Shown: piece after piece, positions 43,797 through 52,843 of the stretch | Layout: the number at the start of each line of letters is the position of its first letter | Position numbering within the stretch: position 1 is the first letter of the stretch | Assembly (NCBI GenBank): GCA_965214695.1 | Contig: OZ243967.1 | Span: 1,922,001-1,986,000, forward strand | DNA length: 64,000 nt | Direction: 5' to 3' | DNA from: JAPOXR01 sp965214695 | GTDB taxonomy: Bacteria; Pseudomonadota; Alphaproteobacteria; Rhodobacterales; Rhodobacteraceae | Translations under genes and position numbers: made by a program | Notes under the pieces: generated by a model | What the model saw: the letters and a program-made list of their open reading frames with translations, nothing else | Told to the model about the DNA's origin: nothing | Databases searched by the model: none

Positions 43797-44118
43797 CCCG
43801 CTACGAATTTCGGACCCGACCGCCTATACCAATCCAGGCGCGTTTTGAATCTTTTTGTTGCCCGGCCCAGGCCGATCGGCAAGGAAGTTCCCGACACCGG
43901 CCGCCGGGGCCAGGCGCCCGGCAACGCCGATCAGGACAACGCGATTGCGGCCGGACAACCAGGACGCAGAGCTCGCTCGCCGCCAACAACCCGGCACCGA
44001 CGCCGATGGTGCGGAGCTGGCCCGTCACCCCTTGATTGCAGGCATCTTCGTCCCGCATCGGCAGGGCTCACTCACTGCCGCCGCAGGCCTCGCGGTAGCC
44101 CATCTGTTGCAAAACAAC
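43797..44118. other. Gene-free stretch between the exonuclease and dgcN
   Basis: About 320 bp upstream of dgcN on the minus strand. It should contain the dgcN-dgcA-dat promoter. I see an AT-rich patch near 43845-43860 but no clear -35/-10 pair or operator. Confidence 0.35.
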
Positions 44119-44727
44119 TCAGAACCAGTTGGTGCCGACCGCAGGCGCGATGCGGTTATCCATCAGGTAGAACAGGCCGGCCACCTGCATGGCCAGCCTC
44201 GCATCCTCGATGGCGTCGTGCACCCGCCCATTTCGTTTCTTCAATCCCATGACCCTGGCAACGTTGTCGAGATTGCTTCCCTTGCGAATGCCGTGGTTGA
44301 ATTCCTGGAATCGACGCATCGTGCAAAAGCTCTTGTTCCGGTGAAGCGTCTTGACGCCGGCCCTCCTGAATTCGGCATTGAGAAAGCCCTTGTCGAATGA
44401 CGCATTGTGAGCGATCACCGGCAAATTGCCGATGATTTCCCGGATTTCCTCGGCAAGATCCTTGAAAACCCTCTTATCCGCCACGTCCCTGTCGCTGATT
44501 CCGTGAATCCGGGTCGCCTCCCTGGGGATCCGGCGTTGCGGGTTGACCACGGAAGCCCAGGTCACGCCATCCAGCCTGTCCGGGTCTTCCCTGAGATCAC
44601 CAAAATTCGTGCGGATCAGGGCAGCGGAAACGATCCGGTCGGCTTTCGGATCAAGCCCCGTTGTCTCAACATCGACCACGACCGCTTCGTCAAATCCGGT
44701 CAGCCTGTTCCCTTGCCCAAGCGTCAT
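44119..44727 (-). CDS. DnaQ-like 3'-5' exonuclease
   Basis: A 202-residue DEDDh exonuclease of the DNA polymerase III epsilon/RNase T type. Exo I is AVVVDVETTGLDP, Exo II is PVIAHNASFDKGFLN, and Exo III is GRVHDAIEDARLAMQ with the terminal His-Asp pair. Start ATG 44727 follows GGGAGGGGG; the open frame extending to 45060 is not conserved. Too short to be a full replicative epsilon subunit with a polymerase-binding tail, so a repair or RNA-processing role is more likely. Confidence 0.88.
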   Translation of the reverse strand: MTLGQGNRLTGFDEAVVVDVETTGLDPKADRIVSAALIRTNFGDLREDPDRLDGVTWASVVNPQRRIPREATRIHGISDRDVADKRVFKDLAEEIREIIGNLPVIAHNASFDKGFLNAEFRRAGVKTLHRNKSFCTMRRFQEFNHGIRKGSNLDNVARVMGLKKRNGRVHDAIEDARLAMQVAGLFYLMDNRIAPAVGTNWF

Positions 44728-45014
44728 CTTCCCCCTCCCAAACCTGTTGTGCCGTCGGCCGACGGCCCGGGGGTTCATATTGCAATTCGCCGGGACCGGA
44801 CAGGCTTCATCACCCCAGGGAGGACTGACCCGGTGATGAGGGAGATACGACCGGCAACAACCAGCCCCCGATGCCGCGGCAGAAGCACGGATCCGCACCA
44901 CGACTTCTAGTGTTGTCTTCCATCGGAAGACGGAAAGGACAGGACACGGGCAGGTTGAACCGGGGGGCATGATTGTTGCATGGGAGTGTCGATGCATTCC
45001 GTTGGAAGAAAGAC

Positions 45015-46223
45015 ATGAACCGGGACCGCGAAGTCGCAAAGAGCCTACTGGCACAGCCACTCGACCTGCCTTGCGGTGCCCGGTTGAAGAACAGGCTCGT
45101 CAAGTCGGCAATGTCCGATTCCCTTGGCGACGGCGCTGGAAACCCCACCCGGGCACAAACTCGTCTGTATGAACGATGGGCGGAAGGGGGTGCAGCCTTG
45201 TCACTGATTGGCGAGGTGCAGACGAGCCCGCATTACCCCGAGAAACCGGGCAACCTCGTGCTGGTGCCGGATTGCGACTTGGCGGCAATGCGGGTGCTGG
45301 CCGAGCACGGGTCGGCGAACGGCACCCATCTCTGGCCACAACTCGGTCATGCAGGCGCCCTGGCGCACGGCCCGATCAGTGATCCCAAGGGCCCATCGCC
45401 ACTGGATGTCGAGGGGCTGCAATGCGATGGCCTGTCGGCCCGGGAAATCGGTGAATTGCCGCAAACCTATGCGCGGGCGGCGGCGCTGGCGCAGCAAGCA
45501 GGCTTTACCGGTGTCCAAATCCATGCCGGGCACGGGTTCCTGCTCAGCCAGTTCCTGTCGCCGCTGTTCAACCGCCGCACCGACGGCCATGGCGGTGCGG
45601 TCACCGGGCGCTTTCGAGTCATCGGCGAGGTAATCGATGCCATTCGGCAGGCCGTCGGGGACTCGTTTCCGATCGGCATCAAGATCAATTCGACCGACAG
45701 GCTTGAAGGAGGACTGACGACAGGCGATGCGCTGGAGGTTGTGCGATTGCTGGATGGCACATCGGTGGATTTGATCGATATCAGCGGCGGCACCTATTTC
45801 CCCGGTGCTGCATCAAGTTCTGATGGCACCTCGCCGAGCGGGCCCTATTTCATCGACTTCGCCCGGCGGGCAAAGGGCGTGACAACAATTCCAGTCATGC
45901 TGACCGGCGGGTTTCGGACCCGGGACCAGGCCGTTTCCGCCTTGCGAGACGGCTCATCCGATGCCGTCAGCCTTGCCCGTGCAATGGTACTGAACCCGTC
46001 GCTCGCCACGACCTGGTTGAGCAGCGCCGGCGGCGATCCCGGGTTTCCGAAATTCGATGCGCCGCCGCCTGGAGGCATCACCGCCTGGTACTCGATGCGC
46101 CTGACCGCCCTCGGCGAGGACAGCGAGGCCGGGCTCGCCATGGACCCGCAAGCCGCCCTGGACGCGTACGAAGAACGGGACACCAAGCGCTGCCTCACCT
46201 GGCTGGAGAGGTTTTCGCAATAG
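45015..46223 (+). CDS. Old-yellow-enzyme family NADH:flavin oxidoreductase
   Basis: A 402-residue FMN-binding TIM-barrel oxidoreductase. Family marks are NRLVKSAMSDSLGDGAGNPT at the FMN phosphate face, the catalytic region THLWPQLGHAGALAHG, GFTGVQIHAGHGFLLSQFLSPLFNRRTDGHGG, and the C-terminal IPVMLTGGFRTRDQAVSAL. It lacks the iron-sulfur and pyridine-nucleotide domain of 2,4-dienoyl-CoA reductases, so it is the short form. The open frame begins at 44973; ATG 45015 after GGAAGA is chosen. The enone substrate is unknown. Confidence 0.88.
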   Translation: MNRDREVAKSLLAQPLDLPCGARLKNRLVKSAMSDSLGDGAGNPTRAQTRLYERWAEGGAALSLIGEVQTSPHYPEKPGNLVLVPDCDLAAMRVLAEHGSANGTHLWPQLGHAGALAHGPISDPKGPSPLDVEGLQCDGLSAREIGELPQTYARAAALAQQAGFTGVQIHAGHGFLLSQFLSPLFNRRTDGHGGAVTGRFRVIGEVIDAIRQAVGDSFPIGIKINSTDRLEGGLTTGDALEVVRLLDGTSVDLIDISGGTYFPGAASSSDGTSPSGPYFIDFARRAKGVTTIPVMLTGGFRTRDQAVSALRDGSSDAVSLARAMVLNPSLATTWLSSAGGDPGFPKFDAPPPGGITAWYSMRLTALGEDSEAGLAMDPQAALDAYEERDTKRCLTWLERFSQ

Positions 46224-46505
46224 CCAACACCGGGCTGAAACCCGGACCCGAATCAAGCCTGCCTGCTGGCAGGCCGGAGGACGGAAGCAACAAGCCGAAT
46301 CGTCGCCGGGTCATTTCCTGACATGGCCGGCGGCACCGGGGCACTTTTCCTCGCCCGGGTTCAGCCGGGGTTGATGACACGGTGGCAGGCTGGTGTTGGA
46401 ATGGGCGTGCGCCCCATCGCACTCCGGTCGAGGAGTTCGGCGCTCCAGGCACGGATTTGCTTGGAAATGCCGCCGGGTCTGCCGGTATCCGGCCGGCGGG
46501 ACGTC

Positions 46506-49500
46506 CTACGCGGCCATTCTTTCGGCGAGGCTCAGATCGACTGACACCAGCTGGCTGACGCCCTTTTCCTGCATGGTGACGCCGAACAGCCGGTCCATGT
46601 GCGACATGGTGATGACGTGGTGGGTCACGATCATGAACCTGGTGTCGGTTTGCCGGGCAATCTCCTCGACCATGCTGCAGAATTTCAGCACGTTCTTGTC
46701 ATCCAGCGGCGCATCAACCTCGTCCAGCACGCAGACCGGCGCCGGGTTGGCAAGGAAGAAGGCGAAGATCAATGCCAGCGCGGTGAGCGTCTGTTCCCCT
46801 CCCGACAGAAGCGAGATGTTCGAGAACCGCTTGCCGGGGGGGCGGCACAAGATTTCGAGCCCGGTATCCAGCGGGTCTTCGCCCTCCACCAGCTCCAGCT
46901 TGGCAAAACCACCGCCGAACAGGTGCTGGAAGATCCGCTCGAAATTGCGGTTGACCTCCTCGAAAGCCAGCAACAGCCGGCTGCGGCCCTCGCCGTTCAG
47001 GTTGGAAATCGTCCGTCGCAGATCGGCCACGGCCTGCTCCAGGTCCTGGCGTTCATCCTCGATCAGCGTCTTCTGTTCCTGCAACTCGACTATATCCTGT
47101 TCGGCCCGCAGATTGACCGCGCCAAGCGCTTCCCGGCTCCGCCGCAACCTGGCCACCTCGGCTTCCTGCGTCTCGATTTCCGGCAGTGTTACGAGATCGA
47201 TATCGAAGGCGCCGACGATGTCCGCTGGCTCGCAATTCAGCTTGTCCCTGATGTGCTCGACGGCTGCCTGCAACCGGTCCCGGGCATTCTCGGCATCCGC
47301 ATCGGCTCGCCCCTTGGCCTCCAGTGACTGTGATGCCTGTTTGTGCAATTCCCTCGACCGGCTATCGGCCTGGCGGACCTTTGTCTCCAGCCTGGTCAGC
47401 CGGTCATCGGCATCCTGCCGCTTGCGCTCCGCCGCCTCGATCTCGCCGGCCAGCTCCTGCTGCCTGACCTGCAACTGCCCGGGAACGGCAACCGCCTCCT
47501 GCAATTCCTCCTCGTGGCTCTGCCGCCGGTCCTCGAGTGACGCCATGCGTTGCCCGGCCTCGTCCTGCCGGCGGTGCCAATCCTCGATTTCCTGCGGGAG
47601 TTCGGCCAGCCGCCTGGTCCGCACCGCATGCTCCCGCTCCATCTCCAGCTTGCGCGACCGCGTCTCCAGCATGTCGTTCCTGGCATCCAGCACCAGGCCT
47701 CTGGCGGACTCGGCTTCCGACTGCGCGTTGCCGACATCATCGAGATCGACAAGCTCGGCCCGGGCCTGGCTGGCGGCCTGTTCTGCCGCCCGGATTTCAT
47801 CGCCGATCCGGGACCTGGCCTGCCTGAGTGAATCCAGGGTCAGTTCGGCGATATTGGAATCGGCTTCTGCCACCGACAATTCACGGTCGGCGGAGGCAAG
47901 CGCATGTTCTGCCGCCCGGCGTGCGGTCCGCGCCATGTCATCGGCCTCGGACAGGCGGTCATGCGCGCCCTTGATGCGCTTGAATTCCACCTCGGCCATC
48001 ACGGCATCGTCGGTTGCACTCCCGAGAACTGACCTGATTTCATCGAGGCGATTGCGCTGCCGGAGGCGAACCGCGACCGAGGCCGGCGTTCCCGTCGCCA
48101 TCTGGACGAACCCGTCCCACCGGCACAGATCGCCCTCCCGCGACACCACCCGCTGGCCTGGTTGCAACAACGGCTGGATGCGATCGAATTCGCCAGACTC
48201 AGCCAGGCCAATCTGGCACATCCGGCGCCTGAGCAGATCCGGCGCCGACACGAATTCAAGCAGTGGAGTCACGCCGTCAGGCAGCGGGTTCTCCGCCGGG
48301 TACGGCTCCAGGGATTTCCATCCCGATTCGGGTCCGCCATTCAGCACCGGTTCGAACAGGTCATCGCCGAGTGCCGCCCCGAGTGCCGATTCATAGCCGC
48401 CCGTCACCGATACCCGATCGAGGATCCGGGCCGAGGCTGACGGATCATCTTCCAGCAGCCGGGACAGTTCATCCTTCTCCGAATTGAGTGCGGCCAGGCG
48501 GCTCTGCGATTCGGTCAGCGTTTGACGGGCCTGGGACAGATCAGCCTGCGCTGCCTGGCGCGCCTGTTCCGAATCGGCCAGCGCCGCCTCAGCGTGCTCG
48601 GCATCGCGCTCGGCCTTCGACCTGGAGCCGCCAGCCGTCTTGACCATGATGGTCGCTTCCGCCAGCCGCGCCTCGCCCTCCTCGACCGCGGCATACGCTT
48701 TCTGCTCGCGCCGCTTCCACGAATTCAGCATCTCCTCGGCCCTGGCGCTGGCCTGTTCTGCCAATTGCCGCTGCGACAAAAGCTCGGCCAGGTTGCGATT
48801 TGCCGCGTCGAGCCGACCTTCAAGCTCGGCCAGCGATTTTTCTGCTTCGGCCAGCCGGTGACCGATTTCCTCCTGCCTGCCGGCAAAGCTGCCGGTCTGG
48901 GCCGTGAGCCGGTCCAGCAATTCCTTTCGCTCGCCAATCGCCTCGCTGGCTTCCTTCGACAGCACCTGCTCGCGCCGGACATCCTCGCCTATCTGCTGCA
49001 ATTGTGCCCTGATTCCATCCAGGACACGACATGCATTGGCCCGTTTCTCATCCAGGAGCTCGGTCTCGGCGCGCAACCGCTCGACGGCGGCATTGGCCGC
49101 CGCCGCATCCTTGCGAATCGATGGCAGTCCTGCCTCCAATTCGGTTTTCTGCCGGTCGGCGGCGCTGGCCTGCCGGAACTGTTCTGCCGAATCAGCGGCA
49201 ATCTGCCGGGAGATTTTCTCGGCATAGTTCAATTCCTCACTGGCCCGTTTCCAGACCAGATATTGCAGCAGCGACTCGCCCCGCCGCAGCTGTTCACCGA
49301 GCTTCCGGTAGCGGATGGCCTGGCGGGCCTGGCGGGTGACGGTATCGATATGCCCCTTGAGCTGTTCGATGATGTCATTGATCCGGTGCAGGTTCTGATC
49401 GGTGGCGTTCAGCTTCAGTTCGGCTTCGTGGCGCCGCTGGAACAATCCACCGATGCCGGCCGCATCCTCCAGAATCCCGGAACGGGCGCTGGGCCTGGCA

Positions 49501-49961
49501 TTGATCAACTCGTTGATCTGGCCCTGCCTGACCAGCGCCCATGACCGTGAGCCACTCGACGAATCGGCAAACAGAAGCTGGACATCGCGCCATCGTGCCT
49601 CCCTGCCATTGACCATGAATTTCGAACCGCCATCGCGCTCCACCCGGCGGGTGACCGAGAACTCGGTGTCGCCGCTGATTTCCGAGGGAACATTCCGACC
49701 GGAATTCTCAATTTCGAGTTCGACTTCGGCAAAGCTGGCGGCCGGACGGGTGGCGGCGCCGGAGAAGATCACGTCTTCCATCGACCCGCTGCGCATGACC
49801 GTCGGGCGGTTCTCGCCCATCACCCAGCCGAAAGCCTCGGCCAAATTGGACTTTCCGCACCCATTTGGACCGACAACGCCGCTGAGCCCTTTGCGGATCG
49901 GGAGTTCCACGGGATCTGCAAACCCCTTGAACCCCCTGATTTTTATTTTCTTGAACCGCAA
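46506..49961 (-). CDS. smc: Chromosome segregation protein SMC
   Basis: Large coiled-coil ATPase that compacts and resolves chromosomes as a dimer with ScpAB. The 1151 residues begin with KKIKIRGFKGF and Walker A GPNGCGKSN at about 31-39, then AGIGGLFQRRHEAELKL and two long heptad-rich coiled coils around a hinge (GALGDDLFEP region). The C-terminal head has the signature LLSGGEQTLTALALIFAF and Walker B PVCVLDEVDAPLDDKN. The start is taken as TTG 49961, matching the conserved opening; the frame open to 50309 runs through an AT-rich promoter region. scpA and scpB are not in the window. Confidence 0.95.
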   Translation of the reverse strand: MRFKKIKIRGFKGFADPVELPIRKGLSGVVGPNGCGKSNLAEAFGWVMGENRPTVMRSGSMEDVIFSGAATRPAASFAEVELEIENSGRNVPSEISGDTEFSVTRRVERDGGSKFMVNGREARWRDVQLLFADSSSGSRSWALVRQGQINELINARPSARSGILEDAAGIGGLFQRRHEAELKLNATDQNLHRINDIIEQLKGHIDTVTRQARQAIRYRKLGEQLRRGESLLQYLVWKRASEELNYAEKISRQIAADSAEQFRQASAADRQKTELEAGLPSIRKDAAAANAAVERLRAETELLDEKRANACRVLDGIRAQLQQIGEDVRREQVLSKEASEAIGERKELLDRLTAQTGSFAGRQEEIGHRLAEAEKSLAELEGRLDAANRNLAELLSQRQLAEQASARAEEMLNSWKRREQKAYAAVEEGEARLAEATIMVKTAGGSRSKAERDAEHAEAALADSEQARQAAQADLSQARQTLTESQSRLAALNSEKDELSRLLEDDPSASARILDRVSVTGGYESALGAALGDDLFEPVLNGGPESGWKSLEPYPAENPLPDGVTPLLEFVSAPDLLRRRMCQIGLAESGEFDRIQPLLQPGQRVVSREGDLCRWDGFVQMATGTPASVAVRLRQRNRLDEIRSVLGSATDDAVMAEVEFKRIKGAHDRLSEADDMARTARRAAEHALASADRELSVAEADSNIAELTLDSLRQARSRIGDEIRAAEQAASQARAELVDLDDVGNAQSEAESARGLVLDARNDMLETRSRKLEMEREHAVRTRRLAELPQEIEDWHRRQDEAGQRMASLEDRRQSHEEELQEAVAVPGQLQVRQQELAGEIEAAERKRQDADDRLTRLETKVRQADSRSRELHKQASQSLEAKGRADADAENARDRLQAAVEHIRDKLNCEPADIVGAFDIDLVTLPEIETQEAEVARLRRSREALGAVNLRAEQDIVELQEQKTLIEDERQDLEQAVADLRRTISNLNGEGRSRLLLAFEEVNRNFERIFQHLFGGGFAKLELVEGEDPLDTGLEILCRPPGKRFSNISLLSGGEQTLTALALIFAFFLANPAPVCVLDEVDAPLDDKNVLKFCSMVEEIARQTDTRFMIVTHHVITMSHMDRLFGVTMQEKGVSQLVSVDLSLAERMAA

Positions 49962-50217
49962 TGTTACTGCTCGACAGATCCGCCCGTGAAATACTGCCTG
50001 CAAACACGAACGAGCCTCTCCCCTACACCTTATCTTGCATGATTGAAAGCAAAAATTTGCAAAATGTTGAATTGGTGAGCACATATTGTAGCATCTGCGC
50101 ACCACACACATTGCAACGGTTGAAATTTTGCGTTGCGCGGATGGCGGCAACTGGCACCAATTGCCGCGCCAAACAGCACCACCGACACCATCCCGCCAGC
50201 ACCATCTGCACCCATCG

Positions 50218-51690
50218 TCATTCGCATTTTGCAAGCACCAGCACCAGATCACTGGCCGAATTGAGTTCGATGACATCGGCTTCGCCATCGGAATCCCGGT
50301 CGCGGTCAATGGCGGCCGTCATCCTGACCGTCCACGCGTCGGGATCCGCGGAATTCGCCGCCAGCGCCTGCACGCCAACAAGCGGCGAGCCGTCCGGACT
50401 GACAAAGGATGCCGGCACCACGTAGATCGCCGGCGAGCCGGTCGACGAATCGCATTCCGGCTTGGGAATGGCGGTGGTCGAATCAAGCGAAACCAGCTGC
50501 GCCAGGTGAATCCCGGTGGCCAAATCCTGCCCGCCAATCGCCTCGGCAAAAAAGGTCGACGCGGTAACGCTGCCGGTCACCTGCATGTCGGAGCCGGCCG
50601 CCACGGCACCGGCGATGTCCACATCACCGGCAAACGTCACCTCCGGGCAGTCAAGAAGCAACGTGCCGCTCGACAACGAAACCGGCCGGTCGCTGCCGCA
50701 GGCAATCCCGGACATGCCGGTGACGGCGGCAAAGACATCCGGATCGCCATCCAGATCGGTATCTTCCGGCGGAGCGAAGTCGAGATCGCGCAGATCCCTG
50801 ATCGCCGCCATGCCGGATGACGGGTCAAACCGGATGTCGGTATACATCCGGTTGTCACTGCTGCAGTCGCCGAGTTGCTGCCCCTCGGCATTCGGGCAAC
50901 GCTCAAGTGGGTTGCCGTCGTCTGTCCTGTCATCCATTCCGTCGGCAGCGTGGTCCAGCCAGTCAAATCCCGGCAGGGCAACAAGCGCAACCAGGTGGCC
51001 GGGAGACGGGTATCCGGCAAGCCCCGAATAGGTCGAGATATCCATCAGCCAGCTGCCATGGGCGCCGCGGGCGGTATCGGCTGCGGAGACGATACCGGCA
51101 ACCGGCAATCCGGACGCGATGACCGCCGGATTGCCATCCTGTGCTGGGATCGGGCTGCCGCCGGTGGTGACCAGGATCACTTCCAGCGCCAACTCCCCGT
51201 TTTGCTCGACTCCATCCATGAATTCGGCGTCGACAATGTCATCGCCGTCGGAATCGATCGCCGACACCGTCAGCGTCGCCGCCGGCCGATCCGGCGCCAT
51301 CCGGTCCACGCCCCTGGCCATCAGCATCCAGGACTGGCCGTAACTGTTGGTTCCGCTGCCGCCCGGAACGAAGGATACGGGCAGGTAGCCGTCATCACTG
51401 ACCCGCTGCATGTCGATAGCCATGACCGCCAGGCCTCCAGGCAAGCCGGCCAGTTCCTGCCGCAAATGGTCATATTCCCCGCCGACAAATGACCGTGCGA
51501 CCTCGGTCATCATCCGCAGGTCGCGGCCAAGCAGGATATTGCGCTGCCGGTCCGCCTCTTCCGACAGGATGACGTTGGTCAGCGCCATGGTCGAGCCGAA
51601 CAGGGCAAGCGCAAACGCCGCCTCAAGCAAGGTGACCCCCCGCTCCTCGTCACCGCCCGGCGGCAGCACCTGCGCCCCGATGCCGCTCAA
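50218..51690 (-). CDS. PilV-like type IV prepilin (thin-pilus tip adhesin type)
   Basis: A 490-residue prepilin. A short leader ends in EERG18, the prepilin-peptidase cleavage point, followed by VTLLEAAFALALFGSTMALTN with the conserved Glu at position +5, then a long extracellular region with few cysteines. The layout (prepilin start plus large C-terminal domain) and the neighbours match PilV, the minor pilin/adhesin of IncI-type conjugative thin pili. The TTG start at 51690 overlaps the stop of the upstream peptidase gene (TTGA). I see no shufflon inverted repeats and no Rci recombinase. Confidence 0.72.
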   Translation of the reverse strand: MSGIGAQVLPPGGDEERGVTLLEAAFALALFGSTMALTNVILSEEADRQRNILLGRDLRMMTEVARSFVGGEYDHLRQELAGLPGGLAVMAIDMQRVSDDGYLPVSFVPGGSGTNSYGQSWMLMARGVDRMAPDRPAATLTVSAIDSDGDDIVDAEFMDGVEQNGELALEVILVTTGGSPIPAQDGNPAVIASGLPVAGIVSAADTARGAHGSWLMDISTYSGLAGYPSPGHLVALVALPGFDWLDHAADGMDDRTDDGNPLERCPNAEGQQLGDCSSDNRMYTDIRFDPSSGMAAIRDLRDLDFAPPEDTDLDGDPDVFAAVTGMSGIACGSDRPVSLSSGTLLLDCPEVTFAGDVDIAGAVAAGSDMQVTGSVTASTFFAEAIGGQDLATGIHLAQLVSLDSTTAIPKPECDSSTGSPAIYVVPASFVSPDGSPLVGVQALAANSADPDAWTVRMTAAIDRDRDSDGEADVIELNSASDLVLVLAKCE

Positions 51691-52376
51691 GGAAGCCCAC
51701 CGGACAGGAAAAAGATCTCGGCCAGCAGGGCCAGGGCCAGAACCGGCGCAAACACGCCGACCAGCGCCACCGGCCTGCCATTGACCAGCGACAGCAACCG
51801 GGCGGCTTCGGTCAGCCGCCCTTGCCTGCCGGCCAGACCAGCAAGCATCGCCGCCGCGCCGATCGATGCGTAGCAGAGCGTGGAGACTGCCCCAAGACCG
51901 AACAGGATGACCGGAAGGCAAAGCACGACAGCATCGGCAGGCGGAACCACCCGCATGCCGGTCGCGACCTGCAGGCGCCAGGCGGCCTGCATGGCCGGGT
52001 AAAGCAGCACTCCGACCGCCATGCCAGCTGCCCCTGCGGGCCATCCTGGCCCCTGGCCGGTCGAGGCGACCACCCCGGCGGCGGTGCAGATCGGAAGCAT
52101 CAGCTCCCGAGGTGCCCAGGCCGTGTCGATATCGACAATGCCGGCCATCATCACCATGCCCAGAAGGAAGATCGACACCGGCTGAGCCATTACCGCATCC
52201 ACATCCTGGCCGGCAGCGAGCACATGCAGGCCGGCAGCCAGCAGGCTGGCACTGGCGGCAGCGAGCGGCAAGTCCGGCTCGCCACCGCCGGGATCGACGC
52301 GCCGCAATCCCCGACGTGCCGCCACCGCCGCTACCGGGGCGGTGAGCATGAGCCAGAACACGGCTACCGGATCCAA
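51687..52376 (-). CDS. Type IV prepilin peptidase-like membrane protein
   Basis: A 229-residue protein with about seven hydrophobic segments. It carries two candidate aspartates of the A24 family: Asp in GIVDIDTAWAPRELMLP and Asp in VPPADAVVLCLP. The second site lacks the usual GxGD wording, so activity is not guaranteed. Position between PilM-like and PilV-like genes, overlapping both (13 bp and 4 bp), argues that it processes the PilV-like prepilin. It lacks the N-terminal methyltransferase domain of bifunctional PilD, as IncI PilU-type enzymes do. Confidence 0.68.
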   Translation of the reverse strand: MDPVAVFWLMLTAPVAAVAARRGLRRVDPGGGEPDLPLAAASASLLAAGLHVLAAGQDVDAVMAQPVSIFLLGMVMMAGIVDIDTAWAPRELMLPICTAAGVVASTGQGPGWPAGAAGMAVGVLLYPAMQAAWRLQVATGMRVVPPADAVVLCLPVILFGLGAVSTLCYASIGAAAMLAGLAGRQGRLTEAARLLSLVNGRPVALVGVFAPVLALALLAEIFFLSGGLP

Positions 52377-52843
52377 CTTCCGACCACCAATGTGCCGGAG
52401 GAGATGGCAGTGGCGGGAGGGGGCACCGGCATCATCCCGACCACGGCGCCGCCACCGTCAGCGAGGGCAAACCTGCCGCCGAAATGGCCACGACCCGCGC
52501 TCGCACCGCCGACCAGCCGGTCCAGGAGCGGCAACATCGTCTCGAGGTTGCCAGCCGGCACATCATCGGCGTTGGACCAGGTGAGCAACACCTTTCGGTC
52601 GCCATCGACCACCAGTTCGCTCTGCCAGTCATCGACATTGATGAATGGCCATCGCGCCGGCGGCAGCCAGCTTCCGGCAGCAGCATTGTCGACGCCAGCG
52701 AGTTTGATGGATGCGGCATGCGCCATCATCATGCTGAATCGCCAGCTCTCGGCGAATTCCGACTTGCCGTCCGAAGCCGACATCAAGGCAATTTCTATGG
52801 CAATGAGGGTCGAGCCAACCAGGACCGGAATCAGCGCCATCAT
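52364..52843 (-). CDS. PilM-like small type IVB pilus protein
   Basis: A 159-residue protein with one N-terminal membrane segment (MMALIPVLVGSTLIAIEIALM) and a soluble remainder with no recognised motif. Size, topology and place in the operon match PilM of IncI1-type thin-pilus loci, not the larger actin-like PilM of type IVa pili. The ATG at 52843 overlaps the TGA of the upstream gene (ATGA), and the downstream peptidase starts 13 bp before its end. Sequence support is weak; the assignment rests mainly on context. Confidence 0.5.
   Translation of the reverse strand: MMALIPVLVGSTLIAIEIALMSASDGKSEFAESWRFSMMMAHAASIKLAGVDNAAAGSWLPPARWPFINVDDWQSELVVDGDRKVLLTWSNADDVPAGNLETMLPLLDRLVGGASAGRGHFGGRFALADGGGAVVGMMPVPPPATAISSGTLVVGSWIR

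Noticed and set aside
46393..48396. Long serine-rich plus-strand frame (667 codons) opposite smc
   Set aside because: Composition is typical of an antisense frame of a coiled-coil gene in GC-rich DNA.
50218..51690. Shufflon (invertible PilV C-termini) at the PilV-like gene
   Set aside because: No repeated inverted segments or adjacent recombinase were found.
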